Shown: positions 28,120 through 37,457 of the stretch, in pieces
Position numbering within the stretch: the first letter of the stretch is position 1
Layout of the letters: every line of letters starts with the position of its first letter
Source: Lunatimonas salinarum
GTDB lineage: Bacteria > Bacteroidota > Bacteroidia > Cytophagales > Cyclobacteriaceae
Length of the DNA: 64,000 bases
Reading direction: 5' to 3'
Assembly (NCBI RefSeq): GCF_017811155.1
Contig: NZ_JACVCV010000004.1
Coordinates: 184,025-248,024 of the forward strand
Position numbers and translations under genes: made by a program
The notes under the pieces: model-generated
Database searches by the model: none
Told to the model about the DNA's origin: nothing
The model's input: the letters and a program-made list of their open reading frames with translations, nothing else

Positions 28120-30741
28120 TTACCGGTTTATCTGTGAGATGATAAGTACCAAGGTAGCCAAACCGGTCGTGAGCCCTACCAGCTCACCCGGTCTGATCGG
28201 AATTCGAGGTCCTTTCGTAGGAACGAAGACCTCAGCCCCCGGCTCAATGGCAGGATATACCCTCAATCCAAAAAAATTCTTCGTTCTGGATACTTCACCA
28301 TTTGCGTATACGACGTAGGTACGCTTGCGATTTGCCCGAATATCAAAGCCTCCCGCTCTGTTGATATAATATTTTATACCGGTTTCCTTTTCATATCGTA
28401 CGGTGGTTGGGTAAACCACATCCCCCCTTAACCTTACTGTTTGTAGCTGTCTTGGAATGGAAATGATATCTCCCTCCTCGAGAATCAAGTCAAAAGCCGA
28501 ACCCGGATTTTGAAGGATTTTCTCCAGATCGATCGCTACTGCCTCAGTTTCCCGTATTTTTACCTGACCAAAGTCCCCCTTGCTTTCTGCAATGCCAGCC
28601 ACGGTCTCACGCTTGATGTCCGATACGGCTGCGCTCTCTGCGGCATCCCGACCTGCCTCACTCACATCCAAGTCTTTGAATAGGCGTTGGAGAAGGGCAT
28701 CCTGTGCCTCGGTGTCATTGGGGTCATATTGTAACTTAGCCTGTAGGTCTATCAAATTTTTCTTCCTCCGGAGCTGTTCGGACTCGGTATCAAAATATTC
28801 TGTGCGCCGTATCAGCGTAGCCCCTTTGGCATAGGCAAAAGAGGTAAGCCCACCTGCGCGCTGAATAACGTCAGAGATGCGCTCTTGGGCAGAGCGCACA
28901 ACGAAGGTACCGGGTGAATTCACCTGCCCCTCCACATAGACCATTTTTTCCAAGCTGAAATTCGGCTTTCGCCTAATCACCAAATTATCAAAAGGCTCCA
29001 GTATCTGCGATGTTCCGCCCGAAACCAAATCCCGGGTAATCGTAACCGGAATCAGGGTGGAAAATACGCCTTCCACGGGATCTATCGCGCGCCGAGCAAT
29101 CTCCACATCCTGCGTACTGGCCGACTCTCGTAGTCCGCCGGCCTGCACAATCAGATCCTCTACCGTCATTTGTTGGGAGAAGGGATAGGTACCAGGGTTC
29201 CTTACCTCCCCGGTCACCTGCACGTAGACTTCCTCCTGCAGGTCATATATACTTGAAACTCGAACCACATCCTCCCGCTGTAAGGCGATATCAGGGATCC
29301 TTCCCTCCAATAAATCCCGCAGGTTTACCGTCACAATCTCGGTGGTTAGGTCCTCATTGGTTCTTAAAATACTCGCGCGATCTAAATAAGCTTCACCCCG
29401 TAATCCGTCGGCGTGATCGATCAGCCCCTTGAGTGTAAGCCCGGCTGATAAAGCGTAATTTCCCTCACGGAAAACCGCTCCCTTTATCTGAACCCGATTC
29501 GAATATCGATCCAAGACCCTACCGATGGTATAAGTATCTCCCCCCTTTACGTCAAAAATTGAAAACTGATTATAAAAGATATCGGAAACTGCCCGCTCCT
29601 TGCCGGTAGTTCTTGAAACGCTGATTCTATCCCGGAATGCTTCATCGGTAAACCCACCCGAGTACGTCAGCACATCCTGAAAGGTTTCTCCCTCTTTCAC
29701 CTCGAAAATCATGGGTCGCTTTACTTCTCCCTGTACACGTACTCTGCCCAAAAACGGCTGAACCAAGATGATATCTTGATCTTGCAGTCGCAGGTTGATA
29801 TCCGCTTTCCCCTCTGTCAAAAACTCATATACGTCTATTTCAGCAATCTGACGATCATTGCGAATCACCTTGATACTCCGCATGGAGCCATTCACATTGG
29901 GACCTCCAGCTGCGTATAAGGCATTGAATACTGTACTCAACGAACTGAGTGTGAAGGTACCTGGCAGCCGCAACTCTCCGACCAAATGCACCTGTATAGT
30001 TCGTAAATTCCCCAAACTAACTTGAAGAAAGGTGTTTGGCGTGGATCCGCCCAAACCGGTATAAAAGCGGGAAAGTCGGCTTTTTATCAGCGCAGTAGCT
30101 TCTTCAACCGTCTTTCCGGAAACGCCGATTGGCCCCACGTTGTCTAAAATCAACGAACCTTCCGGCGTAACCATCCCCTCCAAATACTTTTCCGATTGCC
30201 CATAGATGTCTATGTAGATCACATCACCAGGACCGATCACATAGCCTTGGGGAGTAGCCAGGTTGTAATTGGGCTCAAAGGAAAGACGTCTGTTTTTACT
30301 ATAGAACAAGTCCAAGCCAAAAAAAGGCTCCACTTCCTCAAGACCTGCTGCCGGCTCTTCTTGAAAATTGATTACCCCTTGAGTGATGGCGTTCAGGTTT
30401 GTCTGACGCCGGGGTTGTCGCTTGGATCCCAAATTCCTAGGACCTCCCATGGTAATGGAAAGATCCATATTTTCCAAGCGATTGCGGAGCTTGTTGATTT
30501 CTGACTGGGGTACGCCCCGGGCTTGTGCCATCATCACCAACTCCGATTCTGTCAGACCGGCCTCCTCCGCCCTTCGAACCAATATCTGAAGTTGTTCATC
30601 GGTAAGGTCATCCACCTTTAATGATGAAATATCCTGCAATGACTGAGAGGCTGCCGGAATAACAACGCAAACAAAGACCGCCGAAAAAAATATCAGCCCA
30701 ACATAAATAATCCGTTTCCTTAAAAATAATTGAACACCCAT
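28120..30741 (-). CDS. Large SLBB-domain polysaccharide export protein (Wza-like)
   Basis: An 873-aa exported protein, about twice the size of E. coli Wza. After a signal segment (residues 10-32) and a helical region (LTDEQLQILVRRAEEAGLTESEL), the Poly_export domain begins near residue 165 (YVIGPGDVIYIDIYGQ). Multiple SLBB-type repeats follow (VHLVGELRLPGTF, VRVQGEVKRPMIF, VQIKGAVFREGNYAL, VQVTGEVRNPGTYPF, VYVEGQVNSPGTFVV, VRLRGDVVYPTTV). A C-terminal hydrophobic helix closes it. It should form the outer-membrane export channel. First gene of the exopolysaccharide operon. Confidence 0.92.
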   Translation of the reverse strand: MGVQLFLRKRIIYVGLIFFSAVFVCVVIPAASQSLQDISSLKVDDLTDEQLQILVRRAEEAGLTESELVMMAQARGVPQSEINKLRNRLENMDLSITMGGPRNLGSKRQPRRQTNLNAITQGVINFQEEPAAGLEEVEPFFGLDLFYSKNRRLSFEPNYNLATPQGYVIGPGDVIYIDIYGQSEKYLEGMVTPEGSLILDNVGPIGVSGKTVEEATALIKSRLSRFYTGLGGSTPNTFLQVSLGNLRTIQVHLVGELRLPGTFTLSSLSTVFNALYAAGGPNVNGSMRSIKVIRNDRQIAEIDVYEFLTEGKADINLRLQDQDIILVQPFLGRVRVQGEVKRPMIFEVKEGETFQDVLTYSGGFTDEAFRDRISVSRTTGKERAVSDIFYNQFSIFDVKGGDTYTIGRVLDRYSNRVQIKGAVFREGNYALSAGLTLKGLIDHADGLRGEAYLDRASILRTNEDLTTEIVTVNLRDLLEGRIPDIALQREDVVRVSSIYDLQEEVYVQVTGEVRNPGTYPFSQQMTVEDLIVQAGGLRESASTQDVEIARRAIDPVEGVFSTLIPVTITRDLVSGGTSQILEPFDNLVIRRKPNFSLEKMVYVEGQVNSPGTFVVRSAQERISDVIQRAGGLTSFAYAKGATLIRRTEYFDTESEQLRRKKNLIDLQAKLQYDPNDTEAQDALLQRLFKDLDVSEAGRDAAESAAVSDIKRETVAGIAESKGDFGQVKIRETEAVAIDLEKILQNPGSAFDLILEEGDIISIPRQLQTVRLRGDVVYPTTVRYEKETGIKYYINRAGGFDIRANRKRTYVVYANGEVSRTKNFFGLRVYPAIEPGAEVFVPTKGPRIPIRPGELVGLTTGLATLVLIISQINR

Positions 30742-30813
30742 ATAATACTTTCCCTAACACTGGTTAAATACCGTAAGGCCACAGCCTCACCTTGCCAAAC
30801 ACCATATCCTTCT

Positions 30814-30833
30814 GATTTGAGATGAATCAAATC
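30814..30833 (-). promoter_or_regulatory. Inverted repeat upstream of the exopolysaccharide operon
   Basis: GATTTGA-6 nt-TCAAATC is a perfect 7-bp inverted repeat 73-92 bp upstream of the Wza-like start. It could be an operator for the long operon. No second copy was seen elsewhere, so this is weak. Confidence 0.25.
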
Positions 30834-30923
30834 TTTTGCCCCAACCTAAAACGCTGTAAAGATAATTATTACATTCTTTTATGGGTCAATTAACCGTTAT
30901 AAAATATAAACGACCCTAAACCA

Positions 30924-30953
30924 AGAAGGGAGGTCTTCTTTCGAAAACCTCCC
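30924..30953 (-). terminator. Terminator-like hairpin after the FAS1 gene
   Basis: GGGAGGT (30928-30934) pairs with ACCTCCC (30947-30953). On the minus strand it lies 28 bp past the FAS1 stop and is followed by TTCTTGG, a poor T-run, so a partial terminator is likely. Confidence 0.5.
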
Positions 30954-30981
30954 TAGCACTAACTAACCTGATAAATTATGA

Positions 30982-32361
30982 TTAAGGAAGTGGTGGAACA
31001 ATCACTTGGTCGATAACGTGGATTACTCCATTCGTTGCATGTACGTTCAGCAACGTTGGTACCAAGCCTGAGTCATTGATCTCCAAATCAGCGAGATTGA
31101 CCGTCAGTACGTTATCGCCACTCAATGTAGGCAATTCAGCCCCTTCTCTCAAATCCTGAGAGAACGCCCTTGCAGGTACTACGTGGTAGGTAAGCACCGC
31201 CGTAAGCACATCGATATCGATATCGGCAAATCCTTCAACACCCAACGCTTCATACAAGGCCGCAAAGGCTGCGTCGGTTGGAGCAAATACCGTCAAGTTA
31301 TCATCAATGCCACCGCTCACAGCTTCTACCAACTCTGCCCTAGCCAATGCGCCTACCAACTGGGTAAACTCTGGATTTTCGGCGGTAGTGAAACCAACTG
31401 CGATCTCAGCGATCGATTGGGTGGGAGGCGTGATTACGTAGTCGATTACGTGGATGATTCCGTTATCTGCCATGATATCTGGCGTTTCTACCTTGGCTGA
31501 TCCGTTTAGCCAAATGCCATCTTCTGGATCGACACTCACAAAGAATGGGGTCTCGTTCAATGAAGGCACACTTCCCGCAGCGACCGCAGATGATGGTACA
31601 GAACCGGCAACTACGTGATAAGAAAGGATATCAACCAAGTTTTCGGAAGCAAGAAGCTGTTCAGCAGTCAAATTGTTGTCTTCCAGAAACCGGGCGAAGG
31701 CTGCATCGGTTGGGGCAAATACGGTGTACTCCCCTTCAGCAGAAGCCAATACCTCCGCAAGATTAGCCTGTACGACTGCCGCCAGTAACGTGGAGAAGTT
31801 TTCATTTCCAGTAACAATGTCCGCAATAGTATTCGTCTCTTCCTCTTCAGCGGGCGGCATAAGGACAGAATTAATTCCGTGAATCACCCCATTTGAAGCA
31901 GGCACATCTGCAGATATGACTCCTACTCCGTCATTAATGGTGATTGTACCACCACTAACCGTAAAGGCTAGGCTTTCCCCTTCCAAAAGAGTGGGTACAG
32001 ATCCGGTAGATACTTGATTTGACATGACCCTTCCAGAGACAACGTGATATAGTAGAATATCCCTTAGTTGCTCAACAGGTATGGCAGTGATATCGGTCAC
32101 ACCAGCGTCAATAAAGGCTTGGTTTGTTGGAGCAAATACGGTAAAAGGACCAGCGGCAGATAGGGCATCTACCAGACCAGCACGCTGCACAGCAGCCACC
32201 AAAGTCGAAAACTGCGAAGCACCTTGCGCTACCTGCACAATGTTTTGCTCGGCAGGCGGCATCGGATCATTGTCTTCGTCAGAACATGCCGCAAACGCCA
32301 GCATCCCAAAGGCTGCTAACCAGACGAAAAATCGATGATAGTTTTTTTTCAAATTTTCCAT
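30982..32361 (-). CDS. Lipoprotein with three fasciclin (FAS1) domains
   Basis: A 459-aa lipoprotein; signal with lipobox AFAAC near residue 26, followed by an acidic SDEDND linker that in Bacteroidota often favours surface display. Three FAS1 repeats follow at roughly 40-170, 178-310 and 315-459. Each has the TVFAPTxxAF motif (TVFAPTNQAFIDAG, TVFAPTDAAFARFLE, TVFAPTDAAFAALYE) and the YHVV motif. FAS1 domains serve in adhesion. The gene stands alone with its own hairpin terminator, beside gldB on the other strand. Confidence 0.95.
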   Translation of the reverse strand: MENLKKNYHRFFVWLAAFGMLAFAACSDEDNDPMPPAEQNIVQVAQGASQFSTLVAAVQRAGLVDALSAAGPFTVFAPTNQAFIDAGVTDITAIPVEQLRDILLYHVVSGRVMSNQVSTGSVPTLLEGESLAFTVSGGTITINDGVGVISADVPASNGVIHGINSVLMPPAEEEETNTIADIVTGNENFSTLLAAVVQANLAEVLASAEGEYTVFAPTDAAFARFLEDNNLTAEQLLASENLVDILSYHVVAGSVPSSAVAAGSVPSLNETPFFVSVDPEDGIWLNGSAKVETPDIMADNGIIHVIDYVITPPTQSIAEIAVGFTTAENPEFTQLVGALARAELVEAVSGGIDDNLTVFAPTDAAFAALYEALGVEGFADIDIDVLTAVLTYHVVPARAFSQDLREGAELPTLSGDNVLTVNLADLEINDSGLVPTLLNVHATNGVIHVIDQVIVPPLP

Positions 32362-32628
32362 AATATTTATCGGTTTAGTGAAATTAATAAAGTCCCCTAA
32401 AGAACGCCCTAATCGATGTTTAGTTTAAAGGTTTTTGATATTTGTTAAACAAAAATAAACCAATTGCTTCTTTTTGTAAGTAAAAATGAATGTATAGACA
32501 ATAAATCAATCAACAAACACGGTAAAGGGCTTCTTGGAATAAACACCTCTTGGTAGCCCATTGCCTCTCCGTTAATTTACTTGGCATAGTGATTGTTATC
32601 GTAGGATGATAAGGGCGCAATCATCTAC

Positions 32629-32656
32629 TTTGTTTAGCGGTAAATACTTATCTTTG
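32629..32656 (+). promoter_or_regulatory. Promoter of gldB, nearly leaderless
   Basis: TTTG at 32629-32632 and TATCTTTG at 32649-32656 match the Bacteroidota -33 and -7 boxes with a 16-nt spacer, slightly short. The -7 box ends only 4 nt before the ATG at 32661, so the transcript would begin at or near the start codon. Confidence 0.55.
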
Positions 32657-32660
32657 TAAC

Positions 32661-33656
32661 ATGCCATTTCCTAGGGTCCTCTTAATCCTCTATTTTCCAA
32701 TTGTAATTGGTTGTGGAAAGTCTTCAGATCCCTGCACCTTACCGGCAGAAATCGAAGCCATTCCCATGGAAATTCGCATTACCAGGTTGGAGAACGTCTT
32801 TTTTGACAAGGTAAGCCGTGAAACCATTCAAGATGCCATTGACCGCTATCCGGATTTTGCAGAACAATACCTTTTGGAGGGTGAATTTGAAGACCGGGGA
32901 GCATTTGTAGACGAAATCGTATCTCTGCACCGTGACCCGGGCATGCAGGAACTGTATGGTGAGGTTTTGTTACATTATCCCGATTTGCGCGAACTGGAAA
33001 ATGCATTCTTGGATGCCTTCAAACGAATCAAGTATTATTATCCCGAATTTGAACCACCGGTCATTTACACCTATGTCAGTGGTTTCACCAACGACCTATT
33101 TCTAACCCAGGACATGTTGGTTATCAGCTTAGATTACTTTCTGCCCAATGATCACCGTTTTCAGCCCGTGGATTTGCCCCAATACATTACCAGGAGGTAT
33201 GACAAAGACCATTTGGTGCCCACAGTGATCACAGCCATCTCTTCTTGGTTTAATAAAACAGACCTACAAGACAACACGCTATTGGCCGAGATGATCTTCT
33301 ATGGGAAATCGTATCACTTCACAAAACAGGTAATGCCTTGCACGCCCGATGAGTTTATCATCGGATATACCCCTGAGGACATTATCGCCTGCTACAGCAA
33401 CGAGGAGATGATCTACGCGCACTTCATAGAAAATGAGCTTTTCTACGAAACGAACCCTTTTGAAATCCGAAAATACACCGGTGAGGCCCCTTTTACCGAT
33501 GAAATCAGCCTAGATGCCCCCGGAAGAATCGGAAGGTGGATGGGGTGGAATATAGTGGATGATTACCGGGAAAACAACGTACTGACGCTGCCTGAACTCA
33601 TGAACCAAGACAATGCGAGGGAAATCTTCAGGCTATCCGGTTATAGGCCGCGTTAG
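32661..33656 (+). CDS. gldB: Gliding motility lipoprotein GldB
   Basis: A 331-aa lipoprotein (signal ILYFPIVIGC, Cys18) of the GldB family, required for gliding and linked to the type IX secretion machinery in Flavobacterium. Typical segments are ITRLENVFFD, PDFAEQYLL, IKYYYPEFEPPVIYTYVSGF, MLVISLDYFLPND and LLAEMIFYGKSYHF, followed by late Y-E-N-E-M-I-like and RIGRWMGWNIVDDY blocks. The last 29 bp overlap the 3' end of the convergent GT4 gene. Presence suggests a gliding ancestor but does not prove motility. Confidence 0.9.
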   Translation: MPFPRVLLILYFPIVIGCGKSSDPCTLPAEIEAIPMEIRITRLENVFFDKVSRETIQDAIDRYPDFAEQYLLEGEFEDRGAFVDEIVSLHRDPGMQELYGEVLLHYPDLRELENAFLDAFKRIKYYYPEFEPPVIYTYVSGFTNDLFLTQDMLVISLDYFLPNDHRFQPVDLPQYITRRYDKDHLVPTVITAISSWFNKTDLQDNTLLAEMIFYGKSYHFTKQVMPCTPDEFIIGYTPEDIIACYSNEEMIYAHFIENELFYETNPFEIRKYTGEAPFTDEISLDAPGRIGRWMGWNIVDDYRENNVLTLPELMNQDNAREIFRLSGYRPR

Positions 33657-34851
33657 CCCCTTTTTCAGAACTGTCCGTTTGTAACAGAAGTTTACACAGC
33701 GATGAGACTGCCTTTTCTTTGGTAAACTGCTTTTCTGCAAGTCTCCTTGCACGGTTACTTGCTCCGTTCCACTTGGCAGATTCCCGATGGAACGATTCGA
33801 TCTTTTGCAATGTCCGATTCAACGAATGCCCTTGAAGGACACCAATATCGTGTTTTTTCACCAGATCCGCTATCCAACCCTTAAAGTTGATAATTACCGG
33901 AACCCCCATGGCCAACGCATCAAAAAACTTATTGGGACTGGAAGATTCCAATACCGGCAAAGGAAGAAAGGACAAATAGGCAAAATCGCTCTTTGCCAAT
34001 TGATCCCGCACCTCTCTTTTGTTACCAAATGGACGAAACACCACGTTGGCCAAACTTCTGGAACTGGCCATTTCTTTGAGACGAAGCAGAGAGCCCCCCT
34101 TGCCCATTAGCACAAAACGCCAATTCTTCCCTGCCTTTTGCGCTTCATTCGCCAAGTCCAAAAATGCGCCTAACCCATTTACCGCTCCTATAGCTCCCAC
34201 ATACGAAATCGTCAGGGGCTCTTGGAGGGAGTAGCTGCCTGAATGCTTCGATAATCTGTCATCAGGAGGTTGGAAAAATACGGTATCCGCAAAATTTGGA
34301 ATGCAGGAAACCGGCTTGCCGGGGCAAGTCCTTACGATCGCATCACGGATTCCCGGGGAAAGGGCTACGAGGTGCATTGCTTCCTCATATATACGGCGCT
34401 CCATGCGATACACAAAGGACTTCAGAAGCAAATTTTTGATCAGTCCCAGCTGTATAGGTGCCTCCGGCCACAAATCCCTCACCTCAAAAAAATAAGGGAC
34501 CGCCAAACGTCGCTTTGCCCACAATCCTATCAATCCAGTGGTCAACGGTGTAGAGGTAATATACAATAAATCGGGTCTATTTAGTCTCTTCAGCAACCGC
34601 TTGGCTTGCCTCACGAATGCAAGAAAGGCCCTAAGCCTCCTATAAAAAGAAAATTCATTTCTATACCCCACCGGAAGGTAATGTACTCGGATACCATCGA
34701 TCAGCTGAATATCGTAGCGGGCCTGATTGTGGGTGGTAATCAGGTCTACCTGTGCCCCCTCCTCCACCAACCCTTTTGCAAGGTGATAGGATCTGACGGC
34801 ACCACCTTCCCGAGGAGTGACAAAATACTGATGTATATAAACAATATTCAT
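33628..34851 (-). CDS. GT4 family glycosyltransferase (WbuB-like)
   Basis: 407 aa from ATG 34851, which overlaps the asnB stop by 4 bp (ATGA); the longer frame to 34896 would extend into asnB. It begins MNIVYIHQYFVTPREGGAVRSYHLAKGL, the WbuB/WcaI-like opening, and has LTISYVGAIGAVNGLGAFLDLA and SFLPLPVLESSSPNKFFDALAMGVPVIINF as the donor-site lobe. Cotranscribed with asnB. Its 3' end overlaps gldB on the other strand. Confidence 0.9.
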   Translation of the reverse strand: MNIVYIHQYFVTPREGGAVRSYHLAKGLVEEGAQVDLITTHNQARYDIQLIDGIRVHYLPVGYRNEFSFYRRLRAFLAFVRQAKRLLKRLNRPDLLYITSTPLTTGLIGLWAKRRLAVPYFFEVRDLWPEAPIQLGLIKNLLLKSFVYRMERRIYEEAMHLVALSPGIRDAIVRTCPGKPVSCIPNFADTVFFQPPDDRLSKHSGSYSLQEPLTISYVGAIGAVNGLGAFLDLANEAQKAGKNWRFVLMGKGGSLLRLKEMASSRSLANVVFRPFGNKREVRDQLAKSDFAYLSFLPLPVLESSSPNKFFDALAMGVPVIINFKGWIADLVKKHDIGVLQGHSLNRTLQKIESFHRESAKWNGASNRARRLAEKQFTKEKAVSSLCKLLLQTDSSEKGANAAYNRIA

Positions 34852-36644
34852 GATCCGTGACGGTAAATCCAAGAGGCAAGCAAATACAAATTCCAAACCT
34901 GCAAATAACGCCTTTCCATTTCCCTATTTACGCTTTGGGTCAATTTACGCATTTCAGGCGGAAGATCTGCACCAAAATCCGTATCAAATCTGGAAAGGGT
35001 GTCTAAAACACTGCTTCTGAAAGCCCCATCATGCTTATACCATCCAAGGATGGGAAGCCCAAAACCGAGTTTACTCCTTTTAGCGACGGCTTCCTGTCCC
35101 TTTGACGTCAACAGCTCCTTGACCCACTTCTTTCCAATCAAGGCCTGTTGCGCTGCTTCGGAAAGTTCGTCAAACATGGCAAGAATCGGATAGTCCAGAT
35201 AGGGTGATCGCCCTTCTATCCCAAAAGCCATGCAAGAATTATCCAATACTTTCAATACGTCTTCTATCAAGTAAAGCTTCCTATCGTAGCTCAAAGCAGC
35301 CTTGAGACCCACTCCTTCATTTGAAGTATGTCCCTTCAAATACTCCAACAAGTCTCTCGGAAGGCGCTCGAGGGCGGCTAGGTGACAATAAGTTTCCATG
35401 GGGTCTTGAGCTATCCCCGATAAATACTTCCGGTAGGGAGCTGGAAGCAAGGGCAATCGGTTCATCCATCTTATCTTATTCAACGCGGGCGAATAGTTCA
35501 GGTAGTTCAAAAAGGCCTTGTGCCGGTTATAACCGCCCAAGAGTTCATCTGCACCGGCTCCGCTTACCAACACTTTGACATCACGGCGAGCTTCCTTGGC
35601 GATCATCCAAGTAAGAAAACCTGCGCTATCTCCGACAGGTTGATCCAATCCCTTACAGTAAGGCTCCCAATGTTCCAAAAACATTTTTGGCGATACCTTT
35701 ATTTCTCGATGCTCACCCCGAAAGGAAGCAGCTACCTGCCTCGCATAGACTGCGTCTGAAAATTCCCGTTCGTACCGCCCCTCAAAAGCGACCGTATAAC
35801 TTCTCAAAGGTATGCCGGTCTCGTTATACCAAAGCTGATACAGCAGCGTGCTATCTGCCCCGCCACTCAGAATGATCCCAACCGGCACCTCAGCATGAAA
35901 GTGGGTCATGACCGAATCTGTCAACAACTCCTCAAAACGCGCTATATTCGTACGCATTCCTGCACCACCTTTGATAGAAAGCCAAAAGGAAGCCCTTTCC
36001 CGCCCATTGTACCCCAAAACCAAGACCTTTCCCGCCGGAAATTGACGAATTTGTTCAAAAAAGGTTTTGCTCGGCAATGTATGCCGCAAGTAAAAGTAGG
36101 GCATAAATTGAGACCGATCCAAGCGCTTTGGCACCAAACCACTGGCCAAGATGCCCCGGATTTCTGAGGAAAATAGCCAGCCTCCATTGGATTGGGAGAA
36201 ATACAGGGGTTTCTGTCCAGTCAGGTCCCTTGCTATCAGCACCTTTTCTTTGCTACGGTCTACAAAAACAAGGGAAAACATCCCTTGCAAATCCCGAACC
36301 CCTTCTTCTCCAAATAGGGTGAGCCAATGCAGCAGAACCTCCGAATCGGAGCCTCCACGCATCACCACTCCCCGACGTAGCAGGCGGTTTCGCAGATCTC
36401 CAAAGTTGTAAAGAGCCCCGTTCCATGCGAGGACTTGCTGCTGGTCTGCTGTGAAAAGAGGCTGATTGGCGGCATCCTCCATCCCCGAGATCTTTAGCCG
36501 GTTTGCTGCCAGGAAGGTGCCCGGAGCAACTGCCGTGTAATTAGAGGCGTCCGGGCCACGGTGTGAGGTCGCTTCCATCATAGCGACGATCGCTTGCGCT
36601 GAAAGGCCCTCGGGGAGATTTAACAGCAGATTGATCCCGCACAT
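34848..36644 (-). CDS. asnB: Asparagine synthase (glutamine-hydrolysing)
   Basis: A 598-aa class II amidotransferase. Cys2 (MCGINLLLNL) is the glutaminase nucleophile after removal of Met; the N-terminal domain includes SHRGPDA and FNGALYN-like WNGALYNFGD. The synthetase domain has the PP-loop VGIILSGGADSTLLYQL near residue 255 and GAGADELLGGYNRH. Placed between nth and a glycosyltransferase, it resembles the asnB copies of surface-polysaccharide loci, where they may amidate sugar acids, rather than a housekeeping copy. That role is inference. Confidence 0.9.
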   Translation of the reverse strand: MCGINLLLNLPEGLSAQAIVAMMEATSHRGPDASNYTAVAPGTFLAANRLKISGMEDAANQPLFTADQQQVLAWNGALYNFGDLRNRLLRRGVVMRGGSDSEVLLHWLTLFGEEGVRDLQGMFSLVFVDRSKEKVLIARDLTGQKPLYFSQSNGGWLFSSEIRGILASGLVPKRLDRSQFMPYFYLRHTLPSKTFFEQIRQFPAGKVLVLGYNGRERASFWLSIKGGAGMRTNIARFEELLTDSVMTHFHAEVPVGIILSGGADSTLLYQLWYNETGIPLRSYTVAFEGRYEREFSDAVYARQVAASFRGEHREIKVSPKMFLEHWEPYCKGLDQPVGDSAGFLTWMIAKEARRDVKVLVSGAGADELLGGYNRHKAFLNYLNYSPALNKIRWMNRLPLLPAPYRKYLSGIAQDPMETYCHLAALERLPRDLLEYLKGHTSNEGVGLKAALSYDRKLYLIEDVLKVLDNSCMAFGIEGRSPYLDYPILAMFDELSEAAQQALIGKKWVKELLTSKGQEAVAKRSKLGFGLPILGWYKHDGAFRSSVLDTLSRFDTDFGADLPPEMRKLTQSVNREMERRYLQVWNLYLLASWIYRHGS

Positions 36645-36647
36645 GGC

Positions 36648-37337
36648 CTAACTCTTCTTGGGAGCCGGAGGTAGCCCTTCCATTTTTGCCGCCTGAATCT
36701 TATTCCTTTCGAAATACCGACACAGGTGGGTGATCGAGCACGTATCGCACTTCGGTGTTCTTGCGAGGCAGGTGTACCTACCGTGTAAAATCAGCCAATG
36801 ATGGGCCTTATGAATAACCTCCTTGGGCAGATGCCGTATCAGCTGCTTTTCCACCTCCAAGGGTGTCTTGGCATTTTGGGTTACAAGACCCAATCGCTTT
36901 GACACCCTGAATACGTGCGTATCCACGGCCATGTTGGGCTGATTCCATACCACACTGGTAATTACATTGGCCGTTTTTCTACCAACCCCGGGAAGTTTTA
37001 CTAACTCGTTCACAGTGGATGGCACCTCCCCTCCAAAATCGTTCACCAACATGTTCGCCATGCCAATCAGGTGCTTTGTCTTATTATTGGGGTAGGACAC
37101 AGATCGGATATAGTGAAACAGTTCGTCGAATGTAGTAGCCGCCAAAAGCTCCGGTGTGGGAAAATCCCTAAAAAGCGCAGGTGTGACCATATTGATTCGC
37201 TTATCGGTACATTGGGCACTAAGTATCACCGCTACCAACAACTGATAGGGATTTTCGTAGGCAAGTTCCGTTTCCGCTACCGGCATTTGCAAGGCAAAAT
37301 GATCTACAAACGCTTTGAATCGCTCTTTCTTCAACAT
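36648..37337 (-). CDS. nth: Endonuclease III
   Basis: A 229-aa base-excision DNA glycosylase/AP lyase. The active-site Lys region is LSAQCTDKRIN, the helix-hairpin-helix is VKLPGVGRKTANVI, the catalytic Asp lies in MAVDTHVFRV, and the 4Fe-4S ligands are C-x6-C-x2-C-x5-C in CLARTPKCDTCSITHLC. All are intact. It begins an operon with asnB (3-bp gap) and GT4. A weak -7-like TATCCTTG lies 20 bp upstream. Confidence 0.96.
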   Translation of the reverse strand: MLKKERFKAFVDHFALQMPVAETELAYENPYQLLVAVILSAQCTDKRINMVTPALFRDFPTPELLAATTFDELFHYIRSVSYPNNKTKHLIGMANMLVNDFGGEVPSTVNELVKLPGVGRKTANVITSVVWNQPNMAVDTHVFRVSKRLGLVTQNAKTPLEVEKQLIRHLPKEVIHKAHHWLILHGRYTCLARTPKCDTCSITHLCRYFERNKIQAAKMEGLPPAPKKS

Positions 37338-37393
37338 AACACTCCTATTTTAATACAAGGATACGAGGCATACCGGCCATGCGGTATAGGAAT

Positions 37394-37432
37394 AAAAAAA
37401 CCTGTTAACTTTTCTGCATCAAAGTTAACAGG
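37394..37432 (-). terminator. Intrinsic terminator of the sigma factor operon
   Basis: A perfect 12-bp stem (CCTGTTAACTTT at 37401-37412 with its complement at 37421-37432) is followed on the minus strand by seven T. It lies 25 bp past the stop of the 78-aa gene. Confidence 0.85.
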
Positions 37433-37457
37433 TCGAATGCGTTAGCAGATATAATTT

